Source of the DNA: Streptomyces vietnamensis
Lineage (GTDB): Bacteria > Actinomycetota > Actinomycetes > Streptomycetales > Streptomycetaceae
Length of the DNA: 64,000 nucleotides
Direction: 5' to 3'
NCBI RefSeq assembly: GCF_000830005.1
Contig: NZ_CP010407.1
Coordinates: 3,949,001 to 4,013,000 of the forward strand
This document shows, one piece after another, positions 34,773 through 42,710 of this stretch. Every line of letters starts with the position of its first letter. Position 1 is the first letter of the stretch. Made by a program: the position numbers and the translations under genes. Below the pieces are notes generated by a model. It saw only the letters and a program-made list of their open reading frames with translations. It made no database searches and was not told the DNA's origin.

Positions 34773-35616
34773 GGCTGCGGGCCGTCCAGAGCTCGGGGAA
34801 CACGTTCTTCTGGGCCCGCTTCTCCAGCCAGGCCACGCCGGCGGAGCCGCCGGTGCCGGTCTTCGCGCCCATCGCGCGCCGGGTCGCCACCAGGTGGTCG
34901 TTGCGCCAGCGCCAGACCAGTTCGGCGACGTCGCTCAGGGCCTCGCCGAGCCGGACGAGCTCGCCGTTCTGGTCGGCGTCCGCGTAGATCCCGGCCCAGA
35001 CCGCCTCGACCTCGGGCGAGGGCTCGTACCGCTGCGCCAGGTCACGGCCGAGGACCTCCTGCGGGACGGGCAGGCCGCGCCGGGCGAGGAGCCCGAGGAC
35101 CTCGTCGTACAGGCTCGGCTCGTGCAGCGCCTTCTCCAGCTCGGCGTGGACGCGGGGCGCGCCCCGGTGCGGGACCAGCATGGACGCGGACTTCTCGCCG
35201 AGCAGGAACTCCATCCGCCGGTACATCGCCGACTGGAAGCCGGAGCCCTCGCCGAGCGCCGCCCGGTAGGCGTTGAACTGGCCCGGGGTGAGCTGGGCGA
35301 GCGGACGCCAGGAGTGGTTGAGCGCCTCCAGCTCGCGCACGGAGCGCTTGAGCGCGTCCATCGCGACGGGGACGCGGTCCTCGCGCAGGGCGCGGCTCGC
35401 GGTCTCCCACTCGTGGACGATCACCGTGAACCACAGCTCCATGACCTGGGTGGTGACCAGGAAGACCATCTCGCCGGGGTCGTCCGAGCGGAGGTGCTGG
35501 AGGTGGGTGAGGACGTCCGCCTGGACGTAGTCCTCGTACGGCGTCGTGCCCGCGAAGTCGAGGTTCGGTGCGTCGACGACCGATCCGGCTCCGGAGGCAT
35601 CGGGGAAGGTGGACAT
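34765..35616 (-). CDS. kynA: Tryptophan 2,3-dioxygenase
   Basis: The product has 283 residues, the bacterial TDO length. Landmarks are the N-terminal helix with TPYEDYVQADVLTHLQHLRSDDPGEMVFLVTTQVMELWF (landmarks Y-V-Q-A-D and Q-V-M-E-L-W-F), R-E-L-E-A-L-N-H-S-W-R-P, and the C-terminal W-R-W-R-N-D-H-L-V-A-T-R-R-A-M-G with the proximal histidine and GTGGSAGVAWL. It opens the indole ring of tryptophan to N-formylkynurenine using a heme iron. It is first of the kyn genes on this strand and overlaps kynU. Confidence 0.97.
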   Translation of the reverse strand: MSTFPDASGAGSVVDAPNLDFAGTTPYEDYVQADVLTHLQHLRSDDPGEMVFLVTTQVMELWFTVIVHEWETASRALREDRVPVAMDALKRSVRELEALNHSWRPLAQLTPGQFNAYRAALGEGSGFQSAMYRRMEFLLGEKSASMLVPHRGAPRVHAELEKALHEPSLYDEVLGLLARRGLPVPQEVLGRDLAQRYEPSPEVEAVWAGIYADADQNGELVRLGEALSDVAELVWRWRNDHLVATRRAMGAKTGTGGSAGVAWLEKRAQKNVFPELWTARSHV

Positions 35617-35765
35617 TTCTGTCTCCTCGATACGTGCTACCGGGTAGCGGTCCGCTCCACCGCGCGCGCTCTGCGGCGCGCCACGGGAGCTCCGGTCCCC
35701 TCGGGAGGCGCGCTCCTTCGCGCACGTCCCAAGCGCATCATGACACGAATCGGAGTTCGATCAAC

Positions 35766-35808
35766 AGGGACGCCCTCTCCCCCCGCGCGGGAGGAAAGGG
35801 CGCCCCGT
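35766..35808. terminator. Terminator-like stem downstream of the DUF3151 gene
   Basis: A long imperfect stem around GCGC pairs GGGACGCCCTCTCCCCCC with GGGAGGAAAGGGCGCCCC. It lies 16-58 bases past the stop of the minus-strand DUF3151 gene and ahead of the kyn promoter region. Confidence 0.65.
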
Positions 35809-35823
35809 CATGATCGGGAAGCG

Positions 35824-36237
35824 TCAGCCGAGCGTCTCCGCCGCGGTCTCCGAGGAGTCCCGCAGGAAGGTCGTGCAGCGCTCGTACTCGTCCTTCTCGC
35901 CGATGTCGCCGGCCGCCCGGGCCAGGGCGTGCAGCGCGCGCAGGAAGCCGCGGTTCGGCTCGTGCTCCCACGGCACCGGGCCGTGGCCCTTCCAGCCGTT
36001 GCGGCGCAGCGCGTCGAGGCCGCGGTGGTAGCCGGTGCGGGCGTAGGCGTACGACTCGACGACCGCGCCGCGCTCGTAGGCGTCGTCGGCGAGCCGGGCC
36101 CAGGCGAGCGAGGAGGTCGGGTACTTCGCGGCGACGTCCGCCGGCGCCGTTCCGTTCGCGAGCAGCTCGCGCGGACCCGGGTCGTCGGGCAGGTGGGTGG
36201 GGGCCGGTCCCCCCAGGAGGTTCTCGTGGATGGCCAT
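35824..36237 (-). CDS. DUF3151 domain-containing protein
   Basis: The product has 137 residues. It begins MAIHENLLGGPAPTHLPDDP and has the family's characteristic pattern P-T-S-S-L-A-W-A-R-L-A-(D/E)-x-A, Y-A-Y-A-R-T-G-Y-H-R-G-L-D-A-L-R-R-N-G-W. It is helical, probably a TPR-like small protein. The function is unknown. It lies 14 bases after the stop-side end of the MFS gene, so the two may be cotranscribed. Confidence 0.92.
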   Translation of the reverse strand: MAIHENLLGGPAPTHLPDDPGPRELLANGTAPADVAAKYPTSSLAWARLADDAYERGAVVESYAYARTGYHRGLDALRRNGWKGHGPVPWEHEPNRGFLRALHALARAAGDIGEKDEYERCTTFLRDSSETAAETLG

Positions 36238-36251
36238 GGGCCCAGTCTGCC

Positions 36252-37745
36252 TCAGGACCCCGCACCAGGGGCCGCGTCCCGCTGCCCGGGGTCGAGCGGC
36301 GGGGCCTGCACCCCGCAGTGGACCTTGCACTCCGGGTGGCAGCCCGCCGCCCCGGCCGGGGTCCGCATCGTCGTCCAGGCGAGGACCGCGCCCACCACCA
36401 GGATCCCCGCGCACATCGGCATCGCCCGCCGGAACGTCGCCCCGAACTCCTCCGCCGAGCGGTACGCCTCCGGGCCCATCCCGGCGAGCAGCGGCAGCGC
36501 GGCCACCGCGATCAGCCCGGCCGCGCGGGCGGCGGCGTTGTTGATGCCGCTCGCCAGGCCCGCCCGGGACACGTCCACCGAGGCGAGGACGGTCGCGGTC
36601 AGCGGGGCCACGAGGGTCGTCATGCCGAGCCCGAGGACGAGCATCGCCGGCAGCACGTCCGTCACGTACGAGGCGTCCTCCCCGACCCGCAGCATCAGCA
36701 GCATCCCGCCGGCGCACAGCAGCGGCCCCACCGTGAGCGGGATCCGGGGCCCGATCCTCTCCCCCAGCTCCCCGGACTTCGCGGACAGCAGCAGCATCAG
36801 CACGGTCGTCGGCAGCAGCGCCACACCGGCGCCGAGCGCCGAGTAGCCGGCGACCACCTGGAGCTGGAGGGCGGCCAGGAAGAAGAAGCCGCCGAACGCC
36901 GCGTACACGCACAGCGTGACCAGGTTGACCGCGGTGAAGAGGCGCGAGCGGAAGATCGACGGCGGCACCATCGCCCGCTCCCCGCGCCGCCGCTCCACCA
37001 CCACGAACCCGGCACCGACCACCACCCCGGCCGCCCCGGCCCACCAGGCCGCGCCGATCAGCGCGTACGTGACGAGCGCGAGCGCCGCCGCGCCCAGGAC
37101 CGCGCCGAGCACGTCGAAGCGGCCGTGCGCGGTCTCGTCCCGCGACTCCGGCACGTGCCGCAGGGCGACCGGCACGCAGAGCGCGGCGAGCGGCACGTTC
37201 AGCAGGAACACCCACCGCCAGCCGGGCCCGTCCACCAGCCAGCCGCCCACGAACGGCCCGATCGCCGCACCCACCCCGCCGAAGCCCGACCAGAGCCCGA
37301 CCGCCCGCGCCCGGTCGTCCGGGTGGAAGCTCGCCTGGATCAGCGCGAGCGAGCCGGGCGTGAGCAGCGCCCCGCCGACGCCCTGGAGGGCACGGGCCGC
37401 GATCAGCACCCCGGCGTTCGGGGCGAGCCCGCACAGCAGGGAGGCCAGGGCGAACCACACCACGCCGACGACGAAGACCTTCCGCCGCCCGAACCGGTCG
37501 CCGAGCGAGCCGCCGAGCAGGATCAGCCCGGCCAGGGTCAGCATGTAGGCGTTGACCGTCCACTGGAGGACGGCGAGGTCGGCGCCCAGGTCCTCGCCGA
37601 TGTGCGGCAGGGCTACGTTGACGACGGTCGAGTCGAGCAGCGCCATCCCGGACCCGAGGACGGTGGTGAACACGATCCACCGGCCGCTCCCCGAGGCCAT
37701 CCGCACGTCCCGCACGCCCGTACCCGCATCCGCACCCGCACCCAT
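36252..37745 (-). CDS. MFS transporter, DHA2 (EmrB/QacA) family
   Basis: The product is 497 residues from ATG 37745 (an internal ATG at MASGSGRW is an alternative). About 14 hydrophobic segments are visible. Motif D1-like L-D-S-T-V-V-N-V-A-L-P sits in helix 1, Q-W-T-V-N-A-Y-M-L in helix 2 and L-G-D-R-F-G-R-R-(K) between helices 2 and 3. These are the marks of proton-driven drug exporters with 14 helices. The substrate is unknown. Confidence 0.93.
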   Translation of the reverse strand: MGAGADAGTGVRDVRMASGSGRWIVFTTVLGSGMALLDSTVVNVALPHIGEDLGADLAVLQWTVNAYMLTLAGLILLGGSLGDRFGRRKVFVVGVVWFALASLLCGLAPNAGVLIAARALQGVGGALLTPGSLALIQASFHPDDRARAVGLWSGFGGVGAAIGPFVGGWLVDGPGWRWVFLLNVPLAALCVPVALRHVPESRDETAHGRFDVLGAVLGAAALALVTYALIGAAWWAGAAGVVVGAGFVVVERRRGERAMVPPSIFRSRLFTAVNLVTLCVYAAFGGFFFLAALQLQVVAGYSALGAGVALLPTTVLMLLLSAKSGELGERIGPRIPLTVGPLLCAGGMLLMLRVGEDASYVTDVLPAMLVLGLGMTTLVAPLTATVLASVDVSRAGLASGINNAAARAAGLIAVAALPLLAGMGPEAYRSAEEFGATFRRAMPMCAGILVVGAVLAWTTMRTPAGAAGCHPECKVHCGVQAPPLDPGQRDAAPGAGS

Positions 37746-37758
37746 GTCTGCATGGTCC

Positions 37759-37894
37759 CGCGAAGCCCGGTCTTCCGCCCCCCGACGGCTCAGCGCGAAG
37801 CCCGGTCTTCCGCCCGCTCGACGGCTCAGGTCGTACGCAGCCGGTTCGCCGTGCCCCGTCAGGCCGTGCGCAACCGGTTCGCCGCCCTGACCAG
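37759..37894. repeat. Two nested tandem duplications at the 3' end of the MalY-like gene
   Basis: A 35/36-base unit starting CGCGAAGCCCGGTCTTCCGC occurs twice (37759-37793, 37794-37829). Next, a 33-base unit at 37830-37862 resembles 37863-37894, the latter coding for the C-terminus (A-A-N-R-L-R-T-A) of the lyase. The first copy lies past the stop. Confidence 0.75.
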
Positions 37895-39022
37895 CGCGTC
37901 CACGCCCCGCTCGGCCTTGCTCCGGGGGCAGCCGACGTTCAGCCGGACGAAGCCGGGCGTGCCGTACACCCCGCCCGGCATGATCGCGACCTTCTCCACC
38001 GCCACGAGCTCCTCCTGGAGCCGGGTCTCGTCGATGCCGAGCGGCCGCAGGTCGATCCAGGCCAGGTAGCCGGCCTGCGGGGGCGCCCAGTCGACCTCCG
38101 GAAGCCCGTCCGCGAGGCGCTTCCGGAGCATGTCCATCGTCCCCGCCACGTATCCGCGCAGCTCGTCCAGCCAGGGGGCGCCCTGCCGGTACGCGGCGAT
38201 GTGGGCGGTCAGGGAGAGCACGGCGGGCGAGGCGAGCCCCTCGCCGGTCTCCATGCGCCGCACGAAGGCCTCGCGCTCGTCGGGGTCGCCGACGATGCCG
38301 TACGAGCCGGAGAGCGCCGGAAAATTGAAGGCCTTGGTGCCGGAGGTGACCAGGGCCCAGCGGCGGCCACGGCCCGGCTCGGCGATCCGGGTCCAGGGGA
38401 CGTGCCGGTGGCCGTCGGTCGTCAGGTCGGCGTGGATCTCGTCGCTGACGACGGCCGCGCCGTGCCGCTCAGCCAGCTCGGCGAAGGCGGTGAGCTCCTC
38501 CGCCGTCCACACCCGGCCGGTCGGGTTGTGCGGGGAGCAGAGCAGCAGCATCCGGCTGTCCGGGCGGGCCAGCTCCCGCTCCAGGGCCTCCGGGGCGCCG
38601 ACCGGGACGCCCCGCAGCTCGCGCCCGAGCCCGGTGACGGCCTTGCGGAAGCCGTCGTACGTGGGGGTGTGGACGACCACGCCGTCGCCGGGGTCGGTCC
38701 ACATCTGGAGGAGCTGCGAGAGCTGGGAGAGCACGGAGGGCGCGTACACCAGGGCCCCGGGGTCGATCTCGGCGCCGTACCGGCTCGCGTACCAGTGGCG
38801 GATCGCCTCCCGGAACTCCCCGAGCCGCCAGTCCGTGTAGCCGAAGACGCCGTGGTCGACGCGCTCGCGCAGGGCGGCGAGGATCTCCGGCGGGGAGGCG
38901 AAGTCCATGTCGGAGATGGTGAAGGGCAGCAGGTCGGGCACGCCGAAGCGGTCCGCGATGCCGTCCCACTGGACGGACCAGGTCCCGTGCCGGTCTATCT
39001 CCCGGTCGAAGTCGTACGCCAT
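37859..39022 (-). CDS. MalY/PatB family PLP-dependent cystathionine beta-lyase
   Basis: The product has 387 residues. Features are the N-terminal signature DLLPFTISDMDFASPPEI, the cofactor-phosphate region APSVLSQLSQLL, N-P-T-G (CSPHNPTGRVW), D-E-I-H-A-D and the Schiff-base lysine in TSGTKAFNFPALSGSYGI. MalY/PatB enzymes remove the thiol from cystathionine or cysteine conjugates. It lies after fbaA with a terminator between them, so it probably has its own promoter. Confidence 0.92.
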   Translation of the reverse strand: MAYDFDREIDRHGTWSVQWDGIADRFGVPDLLPFTISDMDFASPPEILAALRERVDHGVFGYTDWRLGEFREAIRHWYASRYGAEIDPGALVYAPSVLSQLSQLLQMWTDPGDGVVVHTPTYDGFRKAVTGLGRELRGVPVGAPEALERELARPDSRMLLLCSPHNPTGRVWTAEELTAFAELAERHGAAVVSDEIHADLTTDGHRHVPWTRIAEPGRGRRWALVTSGTKAFNFPALSGSYGIVGDPDEREAFVRRMETGEGLASPAVLSLTAHIAAYRQGAPWLDELRGYVAGTMDMLRKRLADGLPEVDWAPPQAGYLAWIDLRPLGIDETRLQEELVAVEKVAIMPGGVYGTPGFVRLNVGCPRSKAERGVDALVRAANRLRTA

Positions 39023-39046
39023 GCGGTCATCCTCCAGACATGACGA

Positions 39047-39077
39047 GGGCCCGGCACCCCAAGGGGTGACCGGGCCC
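39047..39077 (-). terminator. Terminator of fbaA
   Basis: GGGCCCGG and CCGGGCCC arms with an inner CACCCC/GGGGTG stem lie 14 bases after the fbaA stop. The stem ends about 25 bases before the MalY-like start. Confidence 0.85.
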
Positions 39078-39090
39078 GTCGTTCACAGGC

Positions 39091-40113
39091 TTACTTCAGC
39101 TTCGTGCCGGCCGAGCGCAGCGCGACACAGGCCTCGCCGACGCGGGCGGCCATGCCGGCCTCGGCCAGCTTGCCCCAGGTGCGCGGGTCGTAGGTGGACT
39201 TCTTGCCGACCTCGCCGTCGACCTTCAGGACACCGTCGTAGTTGCGGAACATGTGGTCCACGACCGGGCGGGTGAAGGCGTACTGGGTGTCGGTGTCGAG
39301 GTTCATCTTCACGACGCCGTTCTCCAGCGCGGTGGCGATCTCCTCGGCCGTCGAGCCCGAGCCGCCGTGGAAGACGAAGTCGAACGGGTCGGCCTTGCCG
39401 AACTTGGCGGCGACGCCGGCCTGGAGGTCCTTGAGGAGCTCGGGGCGGAGCACGACGTTGCCCGGCTTGTAGACGCCGTGGACGTTGCCGAAGGACGCGG
39501 CGAGGAGGTAGCGGCCCTTCTCGCCCAGGCCGAGGGCCTCGGCGGTGCGGATGGCGTCCTCGACGGTGGTGTACAGCTCGTCGTTGATCTCGTGGCTGAC
39601 GCCGTCCTCCTCGCCGCCGGTCGGGGTGATCTCGACCTCGAGGATGATCTTGGCGGCGGCGGCCTTCGCGAGCAGCTCCTGGCCGATGGCCAGGTTGTCG
39701 GCGAGGGTCTCGGCGGAGCCGTCCCACATGTGGGACTGGAACAGCGGGTTCAGGCCCTTGGCGACGCGCTCGGCGGAGACCTCGAGCAGCGGACGGACGT
39801 AGCCGTCCAGCTTGTCCTTCGGGCAGTGGTCGGTGTGGAGGGCGACCGTGATGTCGTACTTCGCGGCGACGATGTGCGCGAACTCGGCCAGGGCGACGGC
39901 GCCCGTGACCATGTCCTTGTTGTACTGACCGCCCAGGAACTCGGCACCGCCGGTCGAGATCTGGATGATGCCGTCGCTCTCGGCCTCCGCGAAGCCGCGC
40001 AGCGCAGCGTGCAGGGTCTGGGACGAGGTCACGTTGATGGCCGGGTAGGCGAACTTGCCTGCCTTCGCCCGGTCGAGCATCTCGTTGTAGACCTCGGGGG
40101 TTGCGATGGGCAT
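39091..40113 (-). CDS. fbaA: Fructose-bisphosphate aldolase, class II
   Basis: The product has 340 residues. Class IIA signatures are present: YPAINVTSSQTLHAALRGFAEAESDGIIQISTGG in part, the zinc ligands in LHTDHCPKD (about 106-114), EVEITPTGGEEDG, GNVHGVYKPGN and FHGGSGST. It cleaves fructose 1,6-bisphosphate in glycolysis and builds it in gluconeogenesis. It is read from its own promoter in the gap that also holds the parS site. Confidence 0.97.
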   Translation of the reverse strand: MPIATPEVYNEMLDRAKAGKFAYPAINVTSSQTLHAALRGFAEAESDGIIQISTGGAEFLGGQYNKDMVTGAVALAEFAHIVAAKYDITVALHTDHCPKDKLDGYVRPLLEVSAERVAKGLNPLFQSHMWDGSAETLADNLAIGQELLAKAAAAKIILEVEITPTGGEEDGVSHEINDELYTTVEDAIRTAEALGLGEKGRYLLAASFGNVHGVYKPGNVVLRPELLKDLQAGVAAKFGKADPFDFVFHGGSGSTAEEIATALENGVVKMNLDTDTQYAFTRPVVDHMFRNYDGVLKVDGEVGKKSTYDPRTWGKLAEAGMAARVGEACVALRSAGTKLK

Positions 40114-40231
40114 TCGTCCGCTCCTTGTGATGTGCGGGGTGTGTGCGTTGCTGTCCCTGACCTAGGGGCGACGTCATCGTCGCGGCCCATCTTTCCAGAC
40201 TCTTGTGCGGGCTCCCACGGGCGTGACAGGA

Positions 40232-40271
40232 CGAGGGGCGCGGTGTTTCACGTGAAACACCGCGCCCCTCG
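40232..40271. other. parS site inside a perfect 40-bp palindrome
   Basis: TGTTTCACGTGAAACA (40244-40259) matches the canonical 16-bp parS sequence bound by ParB exactly. The flanks CGAGGGGCGCGG and CCGCGCCCCTCG extend the symmetry to 40 bases without a mismatch. It lies 65 bases past the pyrE stop and 119 bases before the fbaA start, so transcribed RNA would form a strong hairpin and could also end pyrE. Streptomyces parS sites cluster around the origin. Confidence 0.92.
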
Positions 40272-40335
40272 ACAAAAACGCAGGTCAGGACCCTTCCGGG
40301 CGGGGTCCCGGACCTAAGTCACGACTTCGCGGCGG

Positions 40336-40884
40336 TTACGCCAGGCCGAGCTCGTCCAGCGCGTACGCGTAGAGGTACGGAACGCCCGCCGTGCCGCTGA
40401 TCTTCTCGCCGGCTCCGGTGGCCCGGTCCACGATCGTGGCCACGGCGACGACCTCGGCGCCGGCCGCGCGCGCCGCCTCGACGGCGGTCAGCGGCGAGCC
40501 GCCGGTGGTGGAGGTGTCCTCGACGATCAGGACGCGACGGCCCTTGATGTCCGGGCCCTCGACCTGACGCTGCATCCCGTGGGCCTTGGCGGCCTTGCGG
40601 ACGACGAAGGCGTCGAGCCGCTCGCCCCGCGCCGCGGCGGCGTGCAGCATCGACGTCGCGACCGGGTCGGCGCCAAGGGTCAGGCCGCCGACCGCGTCGA
40701 AGTCGAGGTCCTTGGTCAGTTCGAGCATGACCTGGCCGACCAGCGGCGAAGCCGCACCGTCCAGCGTGATCCGGCGCAGGTCCACGTAGTAGTCGGCTTC
40801 CAGACCCGAGGAGAGGGTCACCTTGCCGTGCACCACGGCCTTGTCCTTGATCTGCTGGAGCAGCTCAGCGCGTACGTCAGTCAT
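40336..40884 (-). CDS. pyrE: Orotate phosphoribosyltransferase
   Basis: The product has 182 residues. The PRPP-binding loop is RRVLIVEDTSTTGGSPLTAVEAARAAGA, and the N-terminal region has HGKVTLSSGLEADYYVDLRRITLDG. It makes orotidine monophosphate from orotate in pyrimidine synthesis. It follows the epimerase gene with a ten-base gap and so probably shares its message. Confidence 0.97.
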   Translation of the reverse strand: MTDVRAELLQQIKDKAVVHGKVTLSSGLEADYYVDLRRITLDGAASPLVGQVMLELTKDLDFDAVGGLTLGADPVATSMLHAAAARGERLDAFVVRKAAKAHGMQRQVEGPDIKGRRVLIVEDTSTTGGSPLTAVEAARAAGAEVVAVATIVDRATGAGEKISGTAGVPYLYAYALDELGLA

Positions 40885-40894
40885 GCCACTGAGC

Positions 40895-41686
40895 TTAAAG
40901 CCGCCGCCAGGTCCAGACGCTCTCGACCTCCAGGGGGTCGATCGGGGTGACCAGGCGCGGATGGGTGTTGAGCCCGTTCGGCGGGCCGGACTGCGGCTCG
41001 ACGCAGACCGCCTCCGCCGGCTCGTCGTAGATCACGACCCACTCGGCGCGGCTGGCGACCTTCAGCTCCAGCTCCTCCGGCCAGGTGAGGGTGACGTCGA
41101 CGCCGTCGGGCATGCCGAAGCAGTCGTCCCAGGGGCCGGGAAGGGGGTCGATGCGGCGGCCGGTGGGGAGGTGGTCGTCGCCGCGCTCCTCCTGCCAGGC
41201 GGGCGTGAAGTCGATCCGTACGTCCTGACCGCCCTGCCCGAGGTTGCGCAGGAACCAGGGGTGCCAGCCGGCCTGCGCCGGGAAGGAGTCGTCATAGGTC
41301 TCGACGCCGAAGCGGAGGGTGAGGGAGTCCTCGGACAGCTCGAAGACCTGGGTGACCCTGCCCTTGTACGGCCAGGGGTCGCCGAGCTCGCAGGTGAACA
41401 CGGCCTCGGTCGCGGAGGTCCGGGCGGTCTTCCAGGCGAGGTCGCGGACGGTGCCGTGGATGGCGTGCGGGGGCGCGTTGACCGGCAGCTGGTGCAGGGT
41501 GGCGCCGTTGCGGAAGCGGCCGTTCTCGGTCCGCCCGCACCAGGGCACCATCGGGAAGCTTCCGTACCGCTCGCCCTGGCGCAGGACCTCGGTGCCGGCG
41601 ATGCGCAGGCTCTCGATCCGGCAGCCGTGGTCGGGGTTGATGGTCAACTCGGCGTCGCCCGCCGTCAGTCGCGTCTGCATGCTCAC
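40895..41686 (-). CDS. Aldose 1-epimerase family protein
   Basis: The product has 263 residues. The galactose-mutarotase fold is shown by R-x-x-N-(G)-R-F (CGRTENGRFRNG), the catalytic His region NAPPHAIHGTVRD and HPWFLRNLGQ, and the late Glu segment VCVEPQSGPPNGLN. It interconverts alpha and beta anomers of sugars or sugar phosphates. It lies just upstream of pyrE on the same strand. Confidence 0.92.
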   Translation of the reverse strand: MSMQTRLTAGDAELTINPDHGCRIESLRIAGTEVLRQGERYGSFPMVPWCGRTENGRFRNGATLHQLPVNAPPHAIHGTVRDLAWKTARTSATEAVFTCELGDPWPYKGRVTQVFELSEDSLTLRFGVETYDDSFPAQAGWHPWFLRNLGQGGQDVRIDFTPAWQEERGDDHLPTGRRIDPLPGPWDDCFGMPDGVDVTLTWPEELELKVASRAEWVVIYDEPAEAVCVEPQSGPPNGLNTHPRLVTPIDPLEVESVWTWRRL

Positions 41687-41716
41687 GTACCGAGCCTAGG
41701 GCCTGGCCGGACCGTT

Positions 41717-42544
41717 TCAGCGGCGGCGGCGCAGGGCCCGGCCGACGACGACGGCGGAGGCGAGCGCGAGGGCCGCGGCCGGGGCGATCCAGCGCAGGGT
41801 GGCGCCCGCGCTCGTCGTCTCGGGCGCGGGGACGGGGGCGTACCGGCCGCGCGGCGGGGCGTGGTCGACCTCCTCGGCGCTCCGCCCGATCATGGTCCGG
41901 CGGGCGTGGGCGGCCTCGGCGGCGGGCTGCGGGGCGGGGAACTCGATCGGGGTCTCGCCGAAGTCCTCGCCCAGGCCCTCGCCGAACTCCTCGTCGAGGA
42001 GCGGGTCGAGGGAGGCCGGCGGCAACGGCACGTCGAAGACGGCGCTCCGGCCGGAGGGCTCCTCCACCCCGTCGTCGACCCCGTCGTCGTCGGTGGCCTC
42101 TTCGGGCGACGCGGGCTCCTCCGCCAGCGCGGCCAGGGCCTCCACGAACTTGTCGAGGAGCTTGGCGCCCGCCGTGGAGCGCGCCTCGTCCGTCGCGTCG
42201 GCGAGCCGGCCGGCCGCCGTGAGGGCGCCGGTGAAGCTGAGGCTGGTGCCCTCGGCCAGCGGGGTGAGGACGACGGTGAGGGACAGTTCGGCCGAGCCCT
42301 TGCCCCGGACCTCCGTGCCCTCGCCCTCGTAGGTGATGGCACCGTCCCGCTCGACGACGCGCAGGGCGCCCCGGTACGTGATGGTGTTGCCGCCGACCCG
42401 CACCTTCAGCCGGCCCGTGAGGGGGCCCGCCTCCGCGTCGGCGTCCCGCTGGAGACCGGGCACGCAGCGCACCACGCGGGCCGGGTCCGTGAGCGTCGCG
42501 CGCAGGGCTTCGGCCGGGACGGGGACGAACACCTCATGCTCCAT
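41717..42544 (-). CDS. SRPBCC (CoxG-like) family protein with C-terminal membrane anchor
   Basis: The product has 275 residues. The first 150 form a START/SRPBCC ligand-binding fold of the CoxG type (VPAEALRATLTDPARVVRCVPGL, YRGALRVVERDGAITYEGEG). An acidic low-complexity linker (about 150-235) and a C-terminal helix (TLRWIAPAAALALASAVVVG) followed by Arg residues anchor it in the membrane. Relatives are annotated as carbon monoxide dehydrogenase subunit G, but no CO dehydrogenase is nearby. The ligand is unknown. Confidence 0.88.
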   Translation of the reverse strand: MEHEVFVPVPAEALRATLTDPARVVRCVPGLQRDADAEAGPLTGRLKVRVGGNTITYRGALRVVERDGAITYEGEGTEVRGKGSAELSLTVVLTPLAEGTSLSFTGALTAAGRLADATDEARSTAGAKLLDKFVEALAALAEEPASPEEATDDDGVDDGVEEPSGRSAVFDVPLPPASLDPLLDEEFGEGLGEDFGETPIEFPAPQPAAEAAHARRTMIGRSAEEVDHAPPRGRYAPVPAPETTSAGATLRWIAPAAALALASAVVVGRALRRRR

Positions 42545-42590
42545 GGAAGCCGAGCCTACTCAGGCGGGGGCACGGCGTCGCCTGTTTGCA

Positions 42591-42710
42591 CCCGGCGGGC
42601 GGGTCAGGCCCGTACCGGCGCGCCCGGCGGGCGAGTCGGCCCCGTACCGGTGCGCACAGCAAGCTGACTCGCCCGGCGGGCGGGTCAGGCCCCGTACCGG
42701 GGGTGCACCA
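42591..42710. repeat. Three direct copies of the speE 3' end
   Basis: CCCGGCGGGCGGGTCAGGCC starts copies at 42591, 42623 and 42672. Only the last is coding and contains the stop (42685-42687). The outer copies repeat the same CGTACCGG segment past the stop with small changes. Confidence 0.8.

Noticed and set aside
30963..35276. Open frame of over 1400 codons on the plus strand
   Set aside because: It covers the reverse complement of the FG-GAP, hydrolase and kyn genes. Composition is that of a shadow frame.
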